64,000 nucleotides of DNA from Variovorax sp. YR216 (lineage in GTDB: Bacteria; Pseudomonadota; Gammaproteobacteria; Burkholderiales; Burkholderiaceae_C), in contig NZ_FNRO01000011.1 of assembly GCF_900107745.1 (NCBI RefSeq), positions 62,001-126,000 of the forward strand, read 5' to 3'. The translations under genes were made by a program, and so were the position numbers. Under the pieces are notes generated by a model. The model was not told the DNA's origin. It did not search any database and saw only the letters and a list, made by a program, of their open reading frames with translations. Shown here in pieces: positions 1-8,135 of the stretch; the stretch's first letter is position 1, and every line of letters begins with the position of its first letter.

Positions 1-431
1 GCGTGGCGATGGCGTTCTTCTTCATCCCGCTGGTGACGATCACGCTGTCGGGCCTCACGCCGGACCGCATCCCGGCCGCGTCGGGCCTCTCGAACTTCCT
101 GCGCATCACGGCGGGCGCCATCGGCACCTCGACCGCGACGACGCTGTGGGAGAACAGGGCGACGCTGCACCACGCGCAGTTGGTCGAGGCGATCAACCAG
201 GGCAGTTCCGCCGCAAGCGGCGCAATGGCCAATCTGGGCGGCGCCGGCTTCAGTGCCGAGCAGGTGCTGGGGCAGATCAATCGCCTGGTCGACCAGCAGG
301 CCTTCATGCTGGCGTCGAGCGACGTGTTCTACGGCTCGGCGATCCTGTTCCTGCTGCTGATTCCGCTCGTGTGGTTGGCGAAGCCGGCGCGCGGAGGCGG
401 TTCGTCGGATGCCGCCGCCGGCGCGCACTGA
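1..431 (+). CDS. EmrB/QacA-type (DHA2) MFS efflux transporter, C-terminal part
   Basis: The gene enters from the left edge, so only the last roughly 143 residues are visible and the start is outside. The visible part has a hydrophobic segment (AFFFIPLVTITLSGL), a loop with the helix-capping stretch RIPAASGLSNFLRITAGAIG, a periplasmic region rich in Ala and Gln, and a last membrane helix near the end (residues around 107-126) before a short polar tail. The RxPxASGLxNFxRxxxGAxG pattern is characteristic of helix 11 and its flank in DHA2 drug:proton antiporters of the EmrB family, which export hydrophobic compounds across the inner membrane, usually with an EmrA adaptor. Substrate cannot be told. 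A dispersed repeat begins a few bases after the stop. Confidence 0.85.
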   Translation, partial: VAMAFFFIPLVTITLSGLTPDRIPAASGLSNFLRITAGAIGTSTATTLWENRATLHHAQLVEAINQGSSAASGAMANLGGAGFSAEQVLGQINRLVDQQAFMLASSDVFYGSAILFLLLIPLVWLAKPARGGGSSDAAAGAH

Positions 432-435
432 ACGG

Positions 436-532
436 GGCTCACCCCCAGGCTTCGCGCACTTCGTGTCGCTACGCCAACCCCCTTGCAGGGGGCAACACCA
501 GCGGCCCGGCTGAGCCGGTTCCGCGGTGTTCC
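436..532 (+). repeat. Dispersed stop-codon-proximal element, copy A
   Basis: This is the first of five related elements of about 90-100 bp in the window (others near 26506, 47465, 53507 and 53906). It starts about 5 nt after the emrB stop and reads on the same strand as that gene. Modules in order are a CCCCCAGGCT head, the segment GCGCACTTCGTGTCGCT, a C-run/G-run hairpin (CCCCTTGCAGGGG), a second hairpin (CCGGCTGAGCCGG) and a TTCCGCGG tail. The rest of the gap to 721 shows no gene; a short GC-rich inverted repeat (GCCGGGCTTCGCCGGC) lies just after the element. Confidence 0.8.
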
Positions 533-721
533 GCGAACCCGCCGGGCTTCGCCGGCGCCCTTCTTGCGGGCGATCTGACTCCCGCAGCGCAGCATAGGCA
601 TTTGCCCCAGTAGGCAGGTTCGTTACGCCTGCGAACAATGCGGTCGCGCAGCCACGGTGGCGTGCGCGGACATGGACCGCATGACTGATCTTTTCTGCCA
701 GCTCAAGGGCGCGATCGCGAG

Positions 722-1492
722 ATGACCGACATCATTCTCGAAACGCGCCAGCTCACCAAGGAATTCAAGGGCTTCACCGCAGTCAGCAAGGTTGATCTGT
801 CGGTCGTTCGCGGATCGATCCATGCCTTGATCGGTCCCAACGGCGCGGGCAAGACGACCTGCTTCAACCTGTTGACCAAGTTCCTCGAGCCGACCTCGGG
901 CACGATCCTGTTCAACGGCACGGACATCACCCGCGAGCGGCCGGCGCAGATCGCGCGCCGCGGCATCATCCGCTCGTTCCAGATTTCCGCCGTGTTCCCG
1001 CACCTGACGCTGCTCGAAAACGTGCGCCTCGGACTGCAGCGCTCGCTCGGCACCTCGTACCACTTCTGGAAGAGCGAAAGATCGCTGACGCCGCTCAACG
1101 CGCGGGCGCGCGAACTGCTCGCGCAGGTCGGCCTGGAAGACCTTGCCGATGAGCTCACCGTGAACCTGCCCTACGGCCGCAAGCGCGCGCTCGAGATCGC
1201 GACCACGCTCGCGATGGAACCCGAGCTGATGCTGCTCGACGAGCCCACGCAGGGCATGGGCCATGAGGACGTGCATCGCGTGGCCGAACTCATCAAGCGC
1301 GTGTCGGCGGGACGCACCATCCTGATGGTCGAGCACAACATGAGCGTGGTCTCCACCATCGCCGACACCATCACCGTGCTGCAGCGCGGCGCAGTGCTCG
1401 CCGAAGGCCCGTATGCCGTGGTCTCGAAGAATCCGCAGGTCATGGAAGCCTACATGGGCACCACCGAAGGCCAACTGCAGGGGGCGCACTGA
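722..1492 (+). CDS. livG: LivG-type ABC transporter ATP-binding protein
   Basis: This 256-residue cytoplasmic ATPase powers a branched-chain amino acid-type (HAAT) importer. Walker A is GPNGAGKT (residues 38-45), the family's divergent signature is LPYGR (149-153) in place of LSGGQ, Walker B is ELMLLDEP (about 167-174) and the switch histidine is H205 (MVEHN). The length is normal for LivG. Its stop overlaps the livF start by one base (TGATG), so the two ATPases are translationally coupled. No strong Shine-Dalgarno is visible before the ATG. It is the first gene of the run, unlike the common order in which binding protein and permeases come first. Substrate is not certain: HAAT systems also carry amides, urea and aromatic acids. 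Confidence 0.93.
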   Translation: MTDIILETRQLTKEFKGFTAVSKVDLSVVRGSIHALIGPNGAGKTTCFNLLTKFLEPTSGTILFNGTDITRERPAQIARRGIIRSFQISAVFPHLTLLENVRLGLQRSLGTSYHFWKSERSLTPLNARARELLAQVGLEDLADELTVNLPYGRKRALEIATTLAMEPELMLLDEPTQGMGHEDVHRVAELIKRVSAGRTILMVEHNMSVVSTIADTITVLQRGAVLAEGPYAVVSKNPQVMEAYMGTTEGQLQGAH

Positions 1493-2202
1493 TGGCAGTC
1501 CCCGCACTCGAAATCAGCGGCCTGCAGGCCTGGTACGGCGAGTCGCACGTGCTGCACGGCGTCGACATGGTGGTGCAGCCCGGCGAAGTTGTCACCCTGC
1601 TGGGCCGCAACGGCGCAGGGCGCACCACGACGATGCGCGCGATCCTCGGGCTGACCGGCGCGCGCAAAGGCAGCATCAAGGTCAACGGCCACGAGACGAT
1701 CCACCTGCCGACGCATCGCATCGCACACTTCGGAATCGGCTACTGCCCCGAGGAGCGCGGCATCTTCGCGAGCCTGTCGTGCGAGGAGAACCTGATGCTT
1801 CCGCCGCCGCTGAAGGGCGGTGACAAGGGAATGTCGGTGGACGAGATCTACGCGATGTTCCCCAACCTCGCCGAGCGCCGCAACAGCCAGGGCACGCGCC
1901 TGTCGGGCGGCGAACAGCAGATGCTCGCAGTCGGCCGCATCCTGCGCACGGGCGCCAAGCTCCTCTTGCTCGACGAGATCTCCGAAGGGCTGGCGCCGGT
2001 CATCGTGCAGGCGCTGGCCAGGATGATCCACACCCTGCGCGGCAAGGGCTACACCGTGGTCATGGTGGAGCAGAACTTCCGCTTCGCCGCACCGCTCGCG
2101 GACCGCTTCTACGTGATGGAGCACGGCCGCATGGTCGAGGCTTTCAGTGCGGCCGAACTCGACGCCAAGATGCCGGTGCTCAATGAGCTGCTCGGCGTCT
2201 GA
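1492..2202 (+). CDS. livF: LivF-type ABC transporter ATP-binding protein with Arg in Walker A
   Basis: Second ATPase of the HAAT importer, 236 residues. The signature LSGGEQQ (137-143), Walker B LLLLDEISEGL (157-167) and the LivF-typical VEQN switch region (192-195, Gln in place of His) are intact. Walker A reads GRNGAGRT (38-45), so the invariant P-loop lysine is arginine (R44, codon CGC). The surrounding frame is clean and the rest of the protein well conserved, so decay is unlikely. I believe the Arg form recurs in LivF proteins of this group, but I cannot verify it. It overlaps livG by one base and is followed after 34 nt by the first binding-protein gene. Confidence 0.92.
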   Translation: MAVPALEISGLQAWYGESHVLHGVDMVVQPGEVVTLLGRNGAGRTTTMRAILGLTGARKGSIKVNGHETIHLPTHRIAHFGIGYCPEERGIFASLSCEENLMLPPPLKGGDKGMSVDEIYAMFPNLAERRNSQGTRLSGGEQQMLAVGRILRTGAKLLLLDEISEGLAPVIVQALARMIHTLRGKGYTVVMVEQNFRFAAPLADRFYVMEHGRMVEAFSAAELDAKMPVLNELLGV

Positions 2203-2236
2203 TTCCTCAACCTTTTCTGACTGGATGGAGTCAAGC

Positions 2237-3430
2237 ATGAAGACCTCTCTCTCCGCACTCTCGCTCGCCGTGGCCGCACTGGCCTTCGCATCCGGCGCCC
2301 AGGCGCAGGAAAAAGTGAAGATCGGTTTCGTGACCGACATGTCGAGCCTCTACGCCGACGTCGAAGGCAAGAACGGCGCGCTCGCCATCCAGATGGCGAT
2401 CGACGACTTCGGCGGCAAGGTGCTCGGCCAGCCGATCGAACTGCTCACCGCCGACCACCAGAACAAGGCCGACATCGCCGCCTCGAAGGCGCGCGAATGG
2501 ATCGACACCGACGGCGTGACCATGGTCTTCGGCGGCACCAATTCCGGCACCGCGCTCGCGACCGCCAAGGTGGCGCAGGAAAAGAAGCGCGTGTACTTCA
2601 ACAACGGCGCCGCCTCGTCCGCGCTGACCAACGAGCAGTGCAGCCCCTACACCGTGCACTACGCCTACGACACGGTTGCGCTCGCCAAGGGCACCGGCGG
2701 CGCGGTGGTCGACCGCGGCGGCAAGAACTGGTTCTTCCTGACTGCCGACTACGCCTTCGGCCATGCGCTCGAAGCCGACACCAGCGCCGTCGTCAAGGCC
2801 AAGGGCGGCACCGTGGTCGGTGCTGTGCGGCACCCGCTCAATGCATCGGACTTCTCGTCCTTCCTGCTGCAGGCGCAGAACTCCAAGGCACAGATCCTCG
2901 GCCTCGCGAATGCAGGTGGCGACACGATCAACTCGATCAAGGCCGCCAAGGAATTCGGCGTCGGCAAGAACATGAAGCTCGCCGGCCTGCTGATCTTCCT
3001 GAGCGACATCCACAGCCTGGGCCTGAAGAACACCGAGGGCCTGCTGCACACCACCAGCTGGTACTGGGACCTGAACGACCAGACGCGCGCGTTCGGCAAG
3101 AAGTTCTTCGACAAGACCAAGCGCATGCCCACCGACATCCAGGCCGCCGACTACTCGGCCACGATGACCTACCTGAAGGCGGTGCAGGCGGCCAAGACCA
3201 CCGATGCCGACAAGGTCATGGCCGAACTCAGGAAGATGCCGGTCGACGACTTCTACGCCAAGGGCCAGATCCGGGCCGATGGCCGCTTCGTGCACGACAT
3301 GTACCTCGTCGAAGTGAAGACGCCGGCCGAATCGAAGCAGCCGTGGGACTACCTCAAGGTCATCACCAAGCTGCCGGGCGAGCAGGTCTTCACGACCAAG
3401 GCCGATTCCAAGTGCGCCCTCTGGAAATAA
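2237..3430 (+). CDS. ABC transporter substrate-binding protein, HAAT family (copy 1)
   Basis: Periplasmic binding protein of 397 residues. The chosen ATG is preceded by GGATGGAG and gives a normal Sec signal peptide (MKTSLSALSLAVAALAFASG then AQA before the mature EKVKIGF). An open frame extends further upstream, but only through livF out of frame. The mature protein is a type I periplasmic fold (Peripla_BP_6) with the conserved opening GFVTDMSSLYADVEGKNG and NSGTALA region. It is about 85% identical by hand alignment to the next gene, including an identical C-terminus SKCALWK. The paralogues differ mostly around residues 90-125 of the precursor, where ligand contacts usually lie, so the two may bind different ligands. 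Confidence 0.93.
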   Translation: MKTSLSALSLAVAALAFASGAQAQEKVKIGFVTDMSSLYADVEGKNGALAIQMAIDDFGGKVLGQPIELLTADHQNKADIAASKAREWIDTDGVTMVFGGTNSGTALATAKVAQEKKRVYFNNGAASSALTNEQCSPYTVHYAYDTVALAKGTGGAVVDRGGKNWFFLTADYAFGHALEADTSAVVKAKGGTVVGAVRHPLNASDFSSFLLQAQNSKAQILGLANAGGDTINSIKAAKEFGVGKNMKLAGLLIFLSDIHSLGLKNTEGLLHTTSWYWDLNDQTRAFGKKFFDKTKRMPTDIQAADYSATMTYLKAVQAAKTTDADKVMAELRKMPVDDFYAKGQIRADGRFVHDMYLVEVKTPAESKQPWDYLKVITKLPGEQVFTTKADSKCALWK

Positions 3431-3467
3431 CACCGCCCCTTTCTTTGTCCCACAACTCACCCAGAAC

Positions 3468-4661
3468 ATGAAAAAGACCCTCGCACTTTCCGCCGTCTCT
3501 CTCGCCATCGCGCTCGCGGCAGGCGCCGCACAGGCCCAGGACAAGGTCAAGATCGGCTTCATCACCGACATGTCGAGCCTCTATGCGGACGTCGAGGGCA
3601 AGAACGGCGCGACCGCCATCCAGATGGCGATCGACGACTTCGGCGGCAAGGTCAACGGCATGCCGATCGAGCTCATCACGGCCGACCACCAGAACAAGGC
3701 CGACATCGCCGCCTCGAAGGCGCGCGAGTGGATCGACACCGAGAACCTGTCGATGCTCTTCGGCGGCACCAACTCCGGCACCGGCCTCGCGATGGCGAAG
3801 GTTGCACAGGAGAAGAAGCGCGTCTTCATGGTCAACGGCGCCGGCACCTCGGCGCTGACCAACGAGCAGTGCAGCCCCTACACCGTGCACTACGCTTACG
3901 ACACCGTCGCGCTCGCCAAGGGCACCGGCGGTGCGGTCGTCGCCAACGGCGGCAAGAGCTGGTTCTTCCTGACGGCCGACTACGCCTTCGGCGCGGCGCT
4001 CGAAGCCGACACCGCCAAGGTCGTGAAGGAGAAGGGCGGTACGGTGGTCGGCGGCGTCAAGCATCCGCTCAATGCGTCGGACTTCTCGTCCTTCCTCTTG
4101 CAGGCGCAGAACTCCAAGGCGCAGATCCTCGGCCTCGCGAATGCAGGCGGCGACACGATCAACGCGATCAAGGCCGCCAAGGAATTCGGCATCACCAAGA
4201 GCATGAAGATGGCCGGACTGCTGGTCTTCATCACCGACATCCACAGCCTGGGCCTGAAGAACACCGAGGGTCTGCTGCTCACCACGAGCTGGGACTGGAA
4301 CCTGAACGACCAGACGCGCGCCTTCGGCAAGAAGTTCTTCGACAAGACCAAGCGCATGCCCACCGACATCCAGGCCGCCGACTACTCGGCCACGATGACC
4401 TACCTGAAGGCGGTGCAGGCGGCCAAGAGCACCGACGCCGACAAGGTGATGGCGGAGATCAAGAAGACGCCGATCAACGACTTCTACGCCAAGGGCACCG
4501 TCCGCGCCGACGGCCGTTTCGTGCACGACATGTACCTCGTGCAGGTCAAGGCGCCGTCCGAGTCGAGCCAGCCGTGGGACTACTACAAGGTCGTCGCCAA
4601 GCTGCCGGGCGAGGAGGTCTTCACGACCAAGGCCGAGTCCAAGTGCGCCCTCTGGAAGTAA
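3468..4661 (+). CDS. ABC transporter substrate-binding protein, HAAT family (copy 2)
   Basis: Second tandem copy, also 397 residues, with its own signal peptide (MKKTLALSAVSLAIALAAGA, cleavage after AQA). It lies 37 nt after copy 1 and 10 nt before the permease gene livH. The nucleotide sequences of the two copies are nearly identical over long stretches (for example around 2860-2930 and 4090-4160), pointing to a fairly recent duplication or gene conversion. Differences cluster where copy 1 has TDGVTMVFGG and copy 2 TENLSMLFGG, and where copy 1 has VYFNNGAASS and copy 2 VFMVNGAGTS. Both probably dock on the same LivHM membrane pair, widening the range of the system. Confidence 0.93.
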   Translation: MKKTLALSAVSLAIALAAGAAQAQDKVKIGFITDMSSLYADVEGKNGATAIQMAIDDFGGKVNGMPIELITADHQNKADIAASKAREWIDTENLSMLFGGTNSGTGLAMAKVAQEKKRVFMVNGAGTSALTNEQCSPYTVHYAYDTVALAKGTGGAVVANGGKSWFFLTADYAFGAALEADTAKVVKEKGGTVVGGVKHPLNASDFSSFLLQAQNSKAQILGLANAGGDTINAIKAAKEFGITKSMKMAGLLVFITDIHSLGLKNTEGLLLTTSWDWNLNDQTRAFGKKFFDKTKRMPTDIQAADYSATMTYLKAVQAAKSTDADKVMAEIKKTPINDFYAKGTVRADGRFVHDMYLVQVKAPSESSQPWDYYKVVAKLPGEEVFTTKAESKCALWK

Positions 4662-4671
4662 TCGTCAGTTC

Positions 4672-5547
4672 ATGAGCATTTCTCTTCCTGCCCTGTTGAG
4701 CCAGCTCCTTCTGGGGCTGGTCAACGGGTCGTTCTACGCCATCCTGAGCCTCGGGCTCGCGGTCATCTTCGGCTTGCTCAACGTCATCAACTTCGCGCAT
4801 GGCGCGCTGTTCATGCTGGGCGCGGTGTCGACCTGGATGGCGATGAACTACTTCAACGTCAACTACTGGGTGATGTTGATCGTCGCGCCGGTGCTCGTCG
4901 GCCTGTTCGGCGTGGTCATCGAGCGGCTGCTGCTGCGCTGGATCTACAAGCTCGATCATCTCTACGGCCTGCTGCTCACGCTCGGACTCACGCTGCTGAT
5001 CGAGGGCGTGTTCCGCTCCATCTATGGCGTCTCGGGCCTGCCTTACGACACGCCCGATGCCCTCGCGAGCGCGACCGACCTCGGCTTCATGATCCTGCCC
5101 AACTACCGCGCGTGGGTCGTCGTGGCCTCACTGGTGGTTTGCTTCGCGACCTGGTTCGTCATCGAGAAGACCCGCATCGGCGCCTACTTGCGCGCCGGCA
5201 CCGAGAACCCGCGGCTCGTCGAGGCCTTCGGCGTCAACGTGCCGTTGATGATCACGCTCACCTACGGGTTCGGTGTCGCGCTCGCCGCTTTCGCCGGCGT
5301 GCTCGCCGCACCGGTGATCCAGGTGTCGCCGCTGATGGGGCAGAACCTCATCATCGTGGTGTTCGCCGTGGTGGTGATCGGCGGCATGGGCTCGATCATG
5401 GGCGCGATCCTCACTGGTCTCGGACTCGGCGTCGTCGAGGGCTTGACCAAGGTGTTCTACCCGGAGGCCTCCTCCACCGTCGTGTTCGTGATCATGGTCA
5501 TCGTGCTGCTCATCCGCCCGGCAGGCCTGTTCGGCAAAGAAAAATAA
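4672..5547 (+). CDS. livH: LivH-type branched-chain amino acid ABC transporter permease
   Basis: Inner-membrane permease of 291 residues with about eight hydrophobic segments. Characteristic LivH stretches are LLLGLVNGSFYAILSLGLAVIFG near the N-terminus, NFAHGALFMLGA (about residues 40-51) and the cytoplasmic coupling region with AxxxNPRLVEAFGVNV (about 178-192), where family members contact the ATPases. The C-terminus ends RPAGLFGKE, typical for the family. It follows copy 2 of the binding protein by 10 nt and precedes livM by 12 nt, in one transcription unit. Confidence 0.94.
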   Translation: MSISLPALLSQLLLGLVNGSFYAILSLGLAVIFGLLNVINFAHGALFMLGAVSTWMAMNYFNVNYWVMLIVAPVLVGLFGVVIERLLLRWIYKLDHLYGLLLTLGLTLLIEGVFRSIYGVSGLPYDTPDALASATDLGFMILPNYRAWVVVASLVVCFATWFVIEKTRIGAYLRAGTENPRLVEAFGVNVPLMITLTYGFGVALAAFAGVLAAPVIQVSPLMGQNLIIVVFAVVVIGGMGSIMGAILTGLGLGVVEGLTKVFYPEASSTVVFVIMVIVLLIRPAGLFGKEK

Positions 5548-5559
5548 GACAGCAGCCGC

Positions 5560-6549
5560 ATGAAAAAGACATCCCTCGTTTTCTATCTGCTGCTTCTCGC
5601 GGCGCTCGTGGTGGCACCGTTCGCCGGCGCCTACCCGGTGTTCGTGATGAAGCTGATGTGCTTCGCGCTGTTCGCCTCGGCCTTCAACCTGCTGCTCGGC
5701 TACACCGGCCTGCTGTCCTTCGGGCATGCGGCCTTCCTCGGCGGCTCGGCCTACATTGCCGGCCAGGCGATGAAGGTCTGGGGGCTGACGCCGGAACTCG
5801 GCCTCATCGCCGGCACGCTCACCGGCGCGCTGCTGGGCTGGATCTTCGGCGTACTGGCGATCCGCCGGCAGGGCATCTACTTCGCGATGATCACGCTTGC
5901 GCTCGCGCAGATGGTGTTCTTCGTCGCGCTGCAGGCCAAGTTCACTGGTGGCGAAGACGGCCTGCAGGGCGTGCCGCGCGGCAAGCTCTTCGGGGTGGTC
6001 GACCTGCAGAGCGATCTGACGATGTACTACGTCACGCTCGCGATCGTCGTCGCGGCCTTCCTTCTCATCGTGCGCACCATCCATTCGCCGTTCGGCCAGG
6101 TGCTCAAGGGCATCAAGGAAAACGAGCCCCGCGCCGTCTCTCTGGGCTACGACGTGAGCCGCTTCAAGCTGCTCGCATTCGTGATCTCTGCGGCGCTGTC
6201 GGGTCTCGCCGGTTCGCTCAAGACGCTGGTGCTCGGCTTCGCGACGCTGTCCGACGTGCATTGGAGCGCTTCGGGCCAGGTCATCCTCATGACGCTGGTC
6301 GGCGGCCTCGGCACGCTTTCCGGTCCGCTGGTCGGCGCAGCGGTGGTGGTGCTTCTCGAGAACAAGATCGGCGAGTTCGGCCACCTGCTGGCGCGCATCA
6401 CGACCGTCGACTGGTTCAACACGCTCGGCGAATCGGTCACCATGGTCACCGGCCTGATCTTCGTAATCTGCGTGCTCGCGTTCCGGCGCGGGGTGATGGG
6501 CGAGATCATCGCCTTCATGGATCGCAGGCGCGGCGCGTCGAAGGGTTGA
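5560..6549 (+). CDS. livM: LivM-type branched-chain amino acid ABC transporter permease
   Basis: Second permease of the importer, 329 residues, with about ten hydrophobic helices. Family landmarks are LLLGYTGLLSFGHAAFLGG (about residues 43-61), the YFAMITLALAQMVFF stretch, the GGEDGLQGVPR loop (about 129-139) and the ATPase-coupling segment IKENEPRAVSLGYDV (about 185-199). Last gene of the unit: an 11-bp inverted repeat lies about 50 nt after the stop. The neighbouring gene downstream is a chemotaxis receptor on the same strand, but no link in function is shown. Confidence 0.94.
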   Translation: MKKTSLVFYLLLLAALVVAPFAGAYPVFVMKLMCFALFASAFNLLLGYTGLLSFGHAAFLGGSAYIAGQAMKVWGLTPELGLIAGTLTGALLGWIFGVLAIRRQGIYFAMITLALAQMVFFVALQAKFTGGEDGLQGVPRGKLFGVVDLQSDLTMYYVTLAIVVAAFLLIVRTIHSPFGQVLKGIKENEPRAVSLGYDVSRFKLLAFVISAALSGLAGSLKTLVLGFATLSDVHWSASGQVILMTLVGGLGTLSGPLVGAAVVVLLENKIGEFGHLLARITTVDWFNTLGESVTMVTGLIFVICVLAFRRGVMGEIIAFMDRRRGASKG

Positions 6550-6601
6550 GGGGCGGCCAGCCCACTCGGGTGCCGCATCTGCGGCGCGGTTGGACAAGAC
6601 G

Positions 6602-6631
6602 AACGCCGTGTGGAGTACTTCACACGGCGTT
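6602..6631 (+). terminator. Inverted repeat after livM, probable terminator
   Basis: Perfect 11-bp arms AACGCCGTGTG and CACACGGCGTT are separated by eight bases (GAGTACTT). The right arm is followed by TGCATTTG and not by a clean T-run, so it would be a weak or factor-assisted terminator. It sits between the transporter operon and the chemotaxis receptor, which supports separate transcription. Confidence 0.55.
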
Positions 6632-6713
6632 TGCATTTGTCTGCGCCGCGCCCATTCAGAGCGTCAGGCAATCTGCCGATAGCCGAGGACCTCTGCTGCA
6701 CCCGACGAGAACA

Positions 6714-8135
6714 ATGAACCAAACCGATTCCGCCCTGCGCGTCATTCACGTGAAGGCCGACAGACTCATGCTGGTCGTCATATGGGCCCTGTTCGCGATG
6801 TCGCTTGCCCTGGCCGCCGTGAACGCCACGCTGCCATGGGCGCTGCTCATCGGACTTCCCGTTGCATTGGGGTGCACGGCGCTGGCGCTTCTTTCGCCCG
6901 GATCCCTTGCAACACGCGTGGTCATCGCGGCCACCATGGTCGTGTTCTGCGCGCTGCACATCCAGCAGATGAAGGGCATGACCGAATTGCACTTCGGCCT
7001 CTTCGTCATGTTGGCCTTTCTGCTGAGCTACCGGGACTGGCGACCGATCGTCATCGCGGCCGCGCTGATCGCGGTGCATCACCTCGTCTTCAACTATCTG
7101 CAGTCGTGGGGCTGGGGCGTCGTCTGCTTCACCGAGCCGGGCCTGAAGATCGTGTTGGCCCATGCGGCCTATGTGGTCGCGGAATGTGCCGTGCTGGTCT
7201 ACCTCGCGGAGGCCTTGCGCAAGGAGGCCCACCAGGCCGCCGAGGTGGAAGACATGGTCAGGGCGCTCGGCAGGGGCCCTGAGGGCACCATCGACCTTTC
7301 GCTCGAGGGCGTTCCCGCGAAAAGCCCGCTGGGTGCGTCGTTCGAACGCATCGTCGCGACCTTGCGCACCACCATTGGCGACATGCGTCGAAGCACGCTC
7401 AGCATGGCCGATGCGTCGGGCGATATCGCGCTCGGCAATCAGGACCTGTCTTCGCGCACCGGGCAGCAGGCGGGCTCGCTGCGCGAGACGGCGGTCTCGA
7501 TGGAGCGCCTCACGGGCACCGTGGCCCAGAACGCTGGCAACGCACTCCAGGCCAACCAGCTCGCGCGCTCGGCGTCGCAGGTGGCTGCGCGCGGCGGCGA
7601 GGTGGTGGGGCAGGTGGTCGACACCATGGCCTCGATCAATGCCTCGTCCCGCAGGATCGTCGACATCATCGGCGTGATCGACGGCATTGCGTTCCAGACG
7701 AACATCCTCGCGCTCAATGCGGCGGTGGAAGCCGCTCGCGCAGGCGAGCAGGGCCGTGGTTTTGCGGTCGTGGCGGCCGAGGTGCGAAACCTCGCACAGC
7801 GCTCGGCTGCCGCTGCCAGGGAGATCAAGGGACTGATCGATGACTCCGTGGGCAAGGTCGAGGCCGGCACCGAACTCGTCGGCGACGCCGGCAGGACCAT
7901 GGAGGAGATCCTCAGCAGCGTCCGGCGCGTGACGGACATCATGGACGAGATCACCGCCGCGAGCCAGACGCAGACCGCGGGCATCGAGGAGATCAATCGC
8001 GCCATCGCCCGGATGGACCAGGTGACGCAGGAGAACGCGTCGCTGGTCGGCCAGGCTGCGGTCGCGGCCACCTCGCTGCAGGCGCAGGCCGGCGGGCTGG
8101 TGGCGGCCGTGGGCGTCTTCGCGCTGGCCGGTTAG
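6714..8135 (+). CDS. Methyl-accepting chemotaxis protein with membrane-embedded, histidine-bearing sensor region
   Basis: 473 residues from the ATG at MNQTDSALRV; the frame is open much further upstream but only as an out-of-frame shadow of livH and livM. The first about 165 residues form five or six hydrophobic helices with no sizeable periplasmic domain. Five histidines lie in or beside these helices: H82, H93, H122, H123 and H150. A classic cytoplasmic signalling domain follows, with the hairpin tip around EVRNLAQRSAAAAREIKGLI (about residues 360-379) and Gln/Glu pairs suited to methylation. There is no clear HAMP. The architecture suggests sensing at or in the membrane, possibly through a metal or heme; that is inference. 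Its stop codon is directly followed by the stop of the convergent gene. Confidence 0.88.
   Translation: MNQTDSALRVIHVKADRLMLVVIWALFAMSLALAAVNATLPWALLIGLPVALGCTALALLSPGSLATRVVIAATMVVFCALHIQQMKGMTELHFGLFVMLAFLLSYRDWRPIVIAAALIAVHHLVFNYLQSWGWGVVCFTEPGLKIVLAHAAYVVAECAVLVYLAEALRKEAHQAAEVEDMVRALGRGPEGTIDLSLEGVPAKSPLGASFERIVATLRTTIGDMRRSTLSMADASGDIALGNQDLSSRTGQQAGSLRETAVSMERLTGTVAQNAGNALQANQLARSASQVAARGGEVVGQVVDTMASINASSRRIVDIIGVIDGIAFQTNILALNAAVEAARAGEQGRGFAVVAAEVRNLAQRSAAAAREIKGLIDDSVGKVEAGTELVGDAGRTMEEILSSVRRVTDIMDEITAASQTQTAGIEEINRAIARMDQVTQENASLVGQAAVAATSLQAQAGGLVAAVGVFALAG

Noticed and set aside
431..614. Small open frames covering the dispersed elements (such as 146-613)
   Set aside because: They arise from the repeat's G+C bias; the peptide changes frame between copies, so the element is not coding.
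5112..6713. Long open frame running through livH and livM into the chemotaxis receptor
   Set aside because: It is out of frame with both permeases and has the arginine-rich composition of a shadow frame in G+C-rich DNA; only the part from the ATG at 6714 is real.
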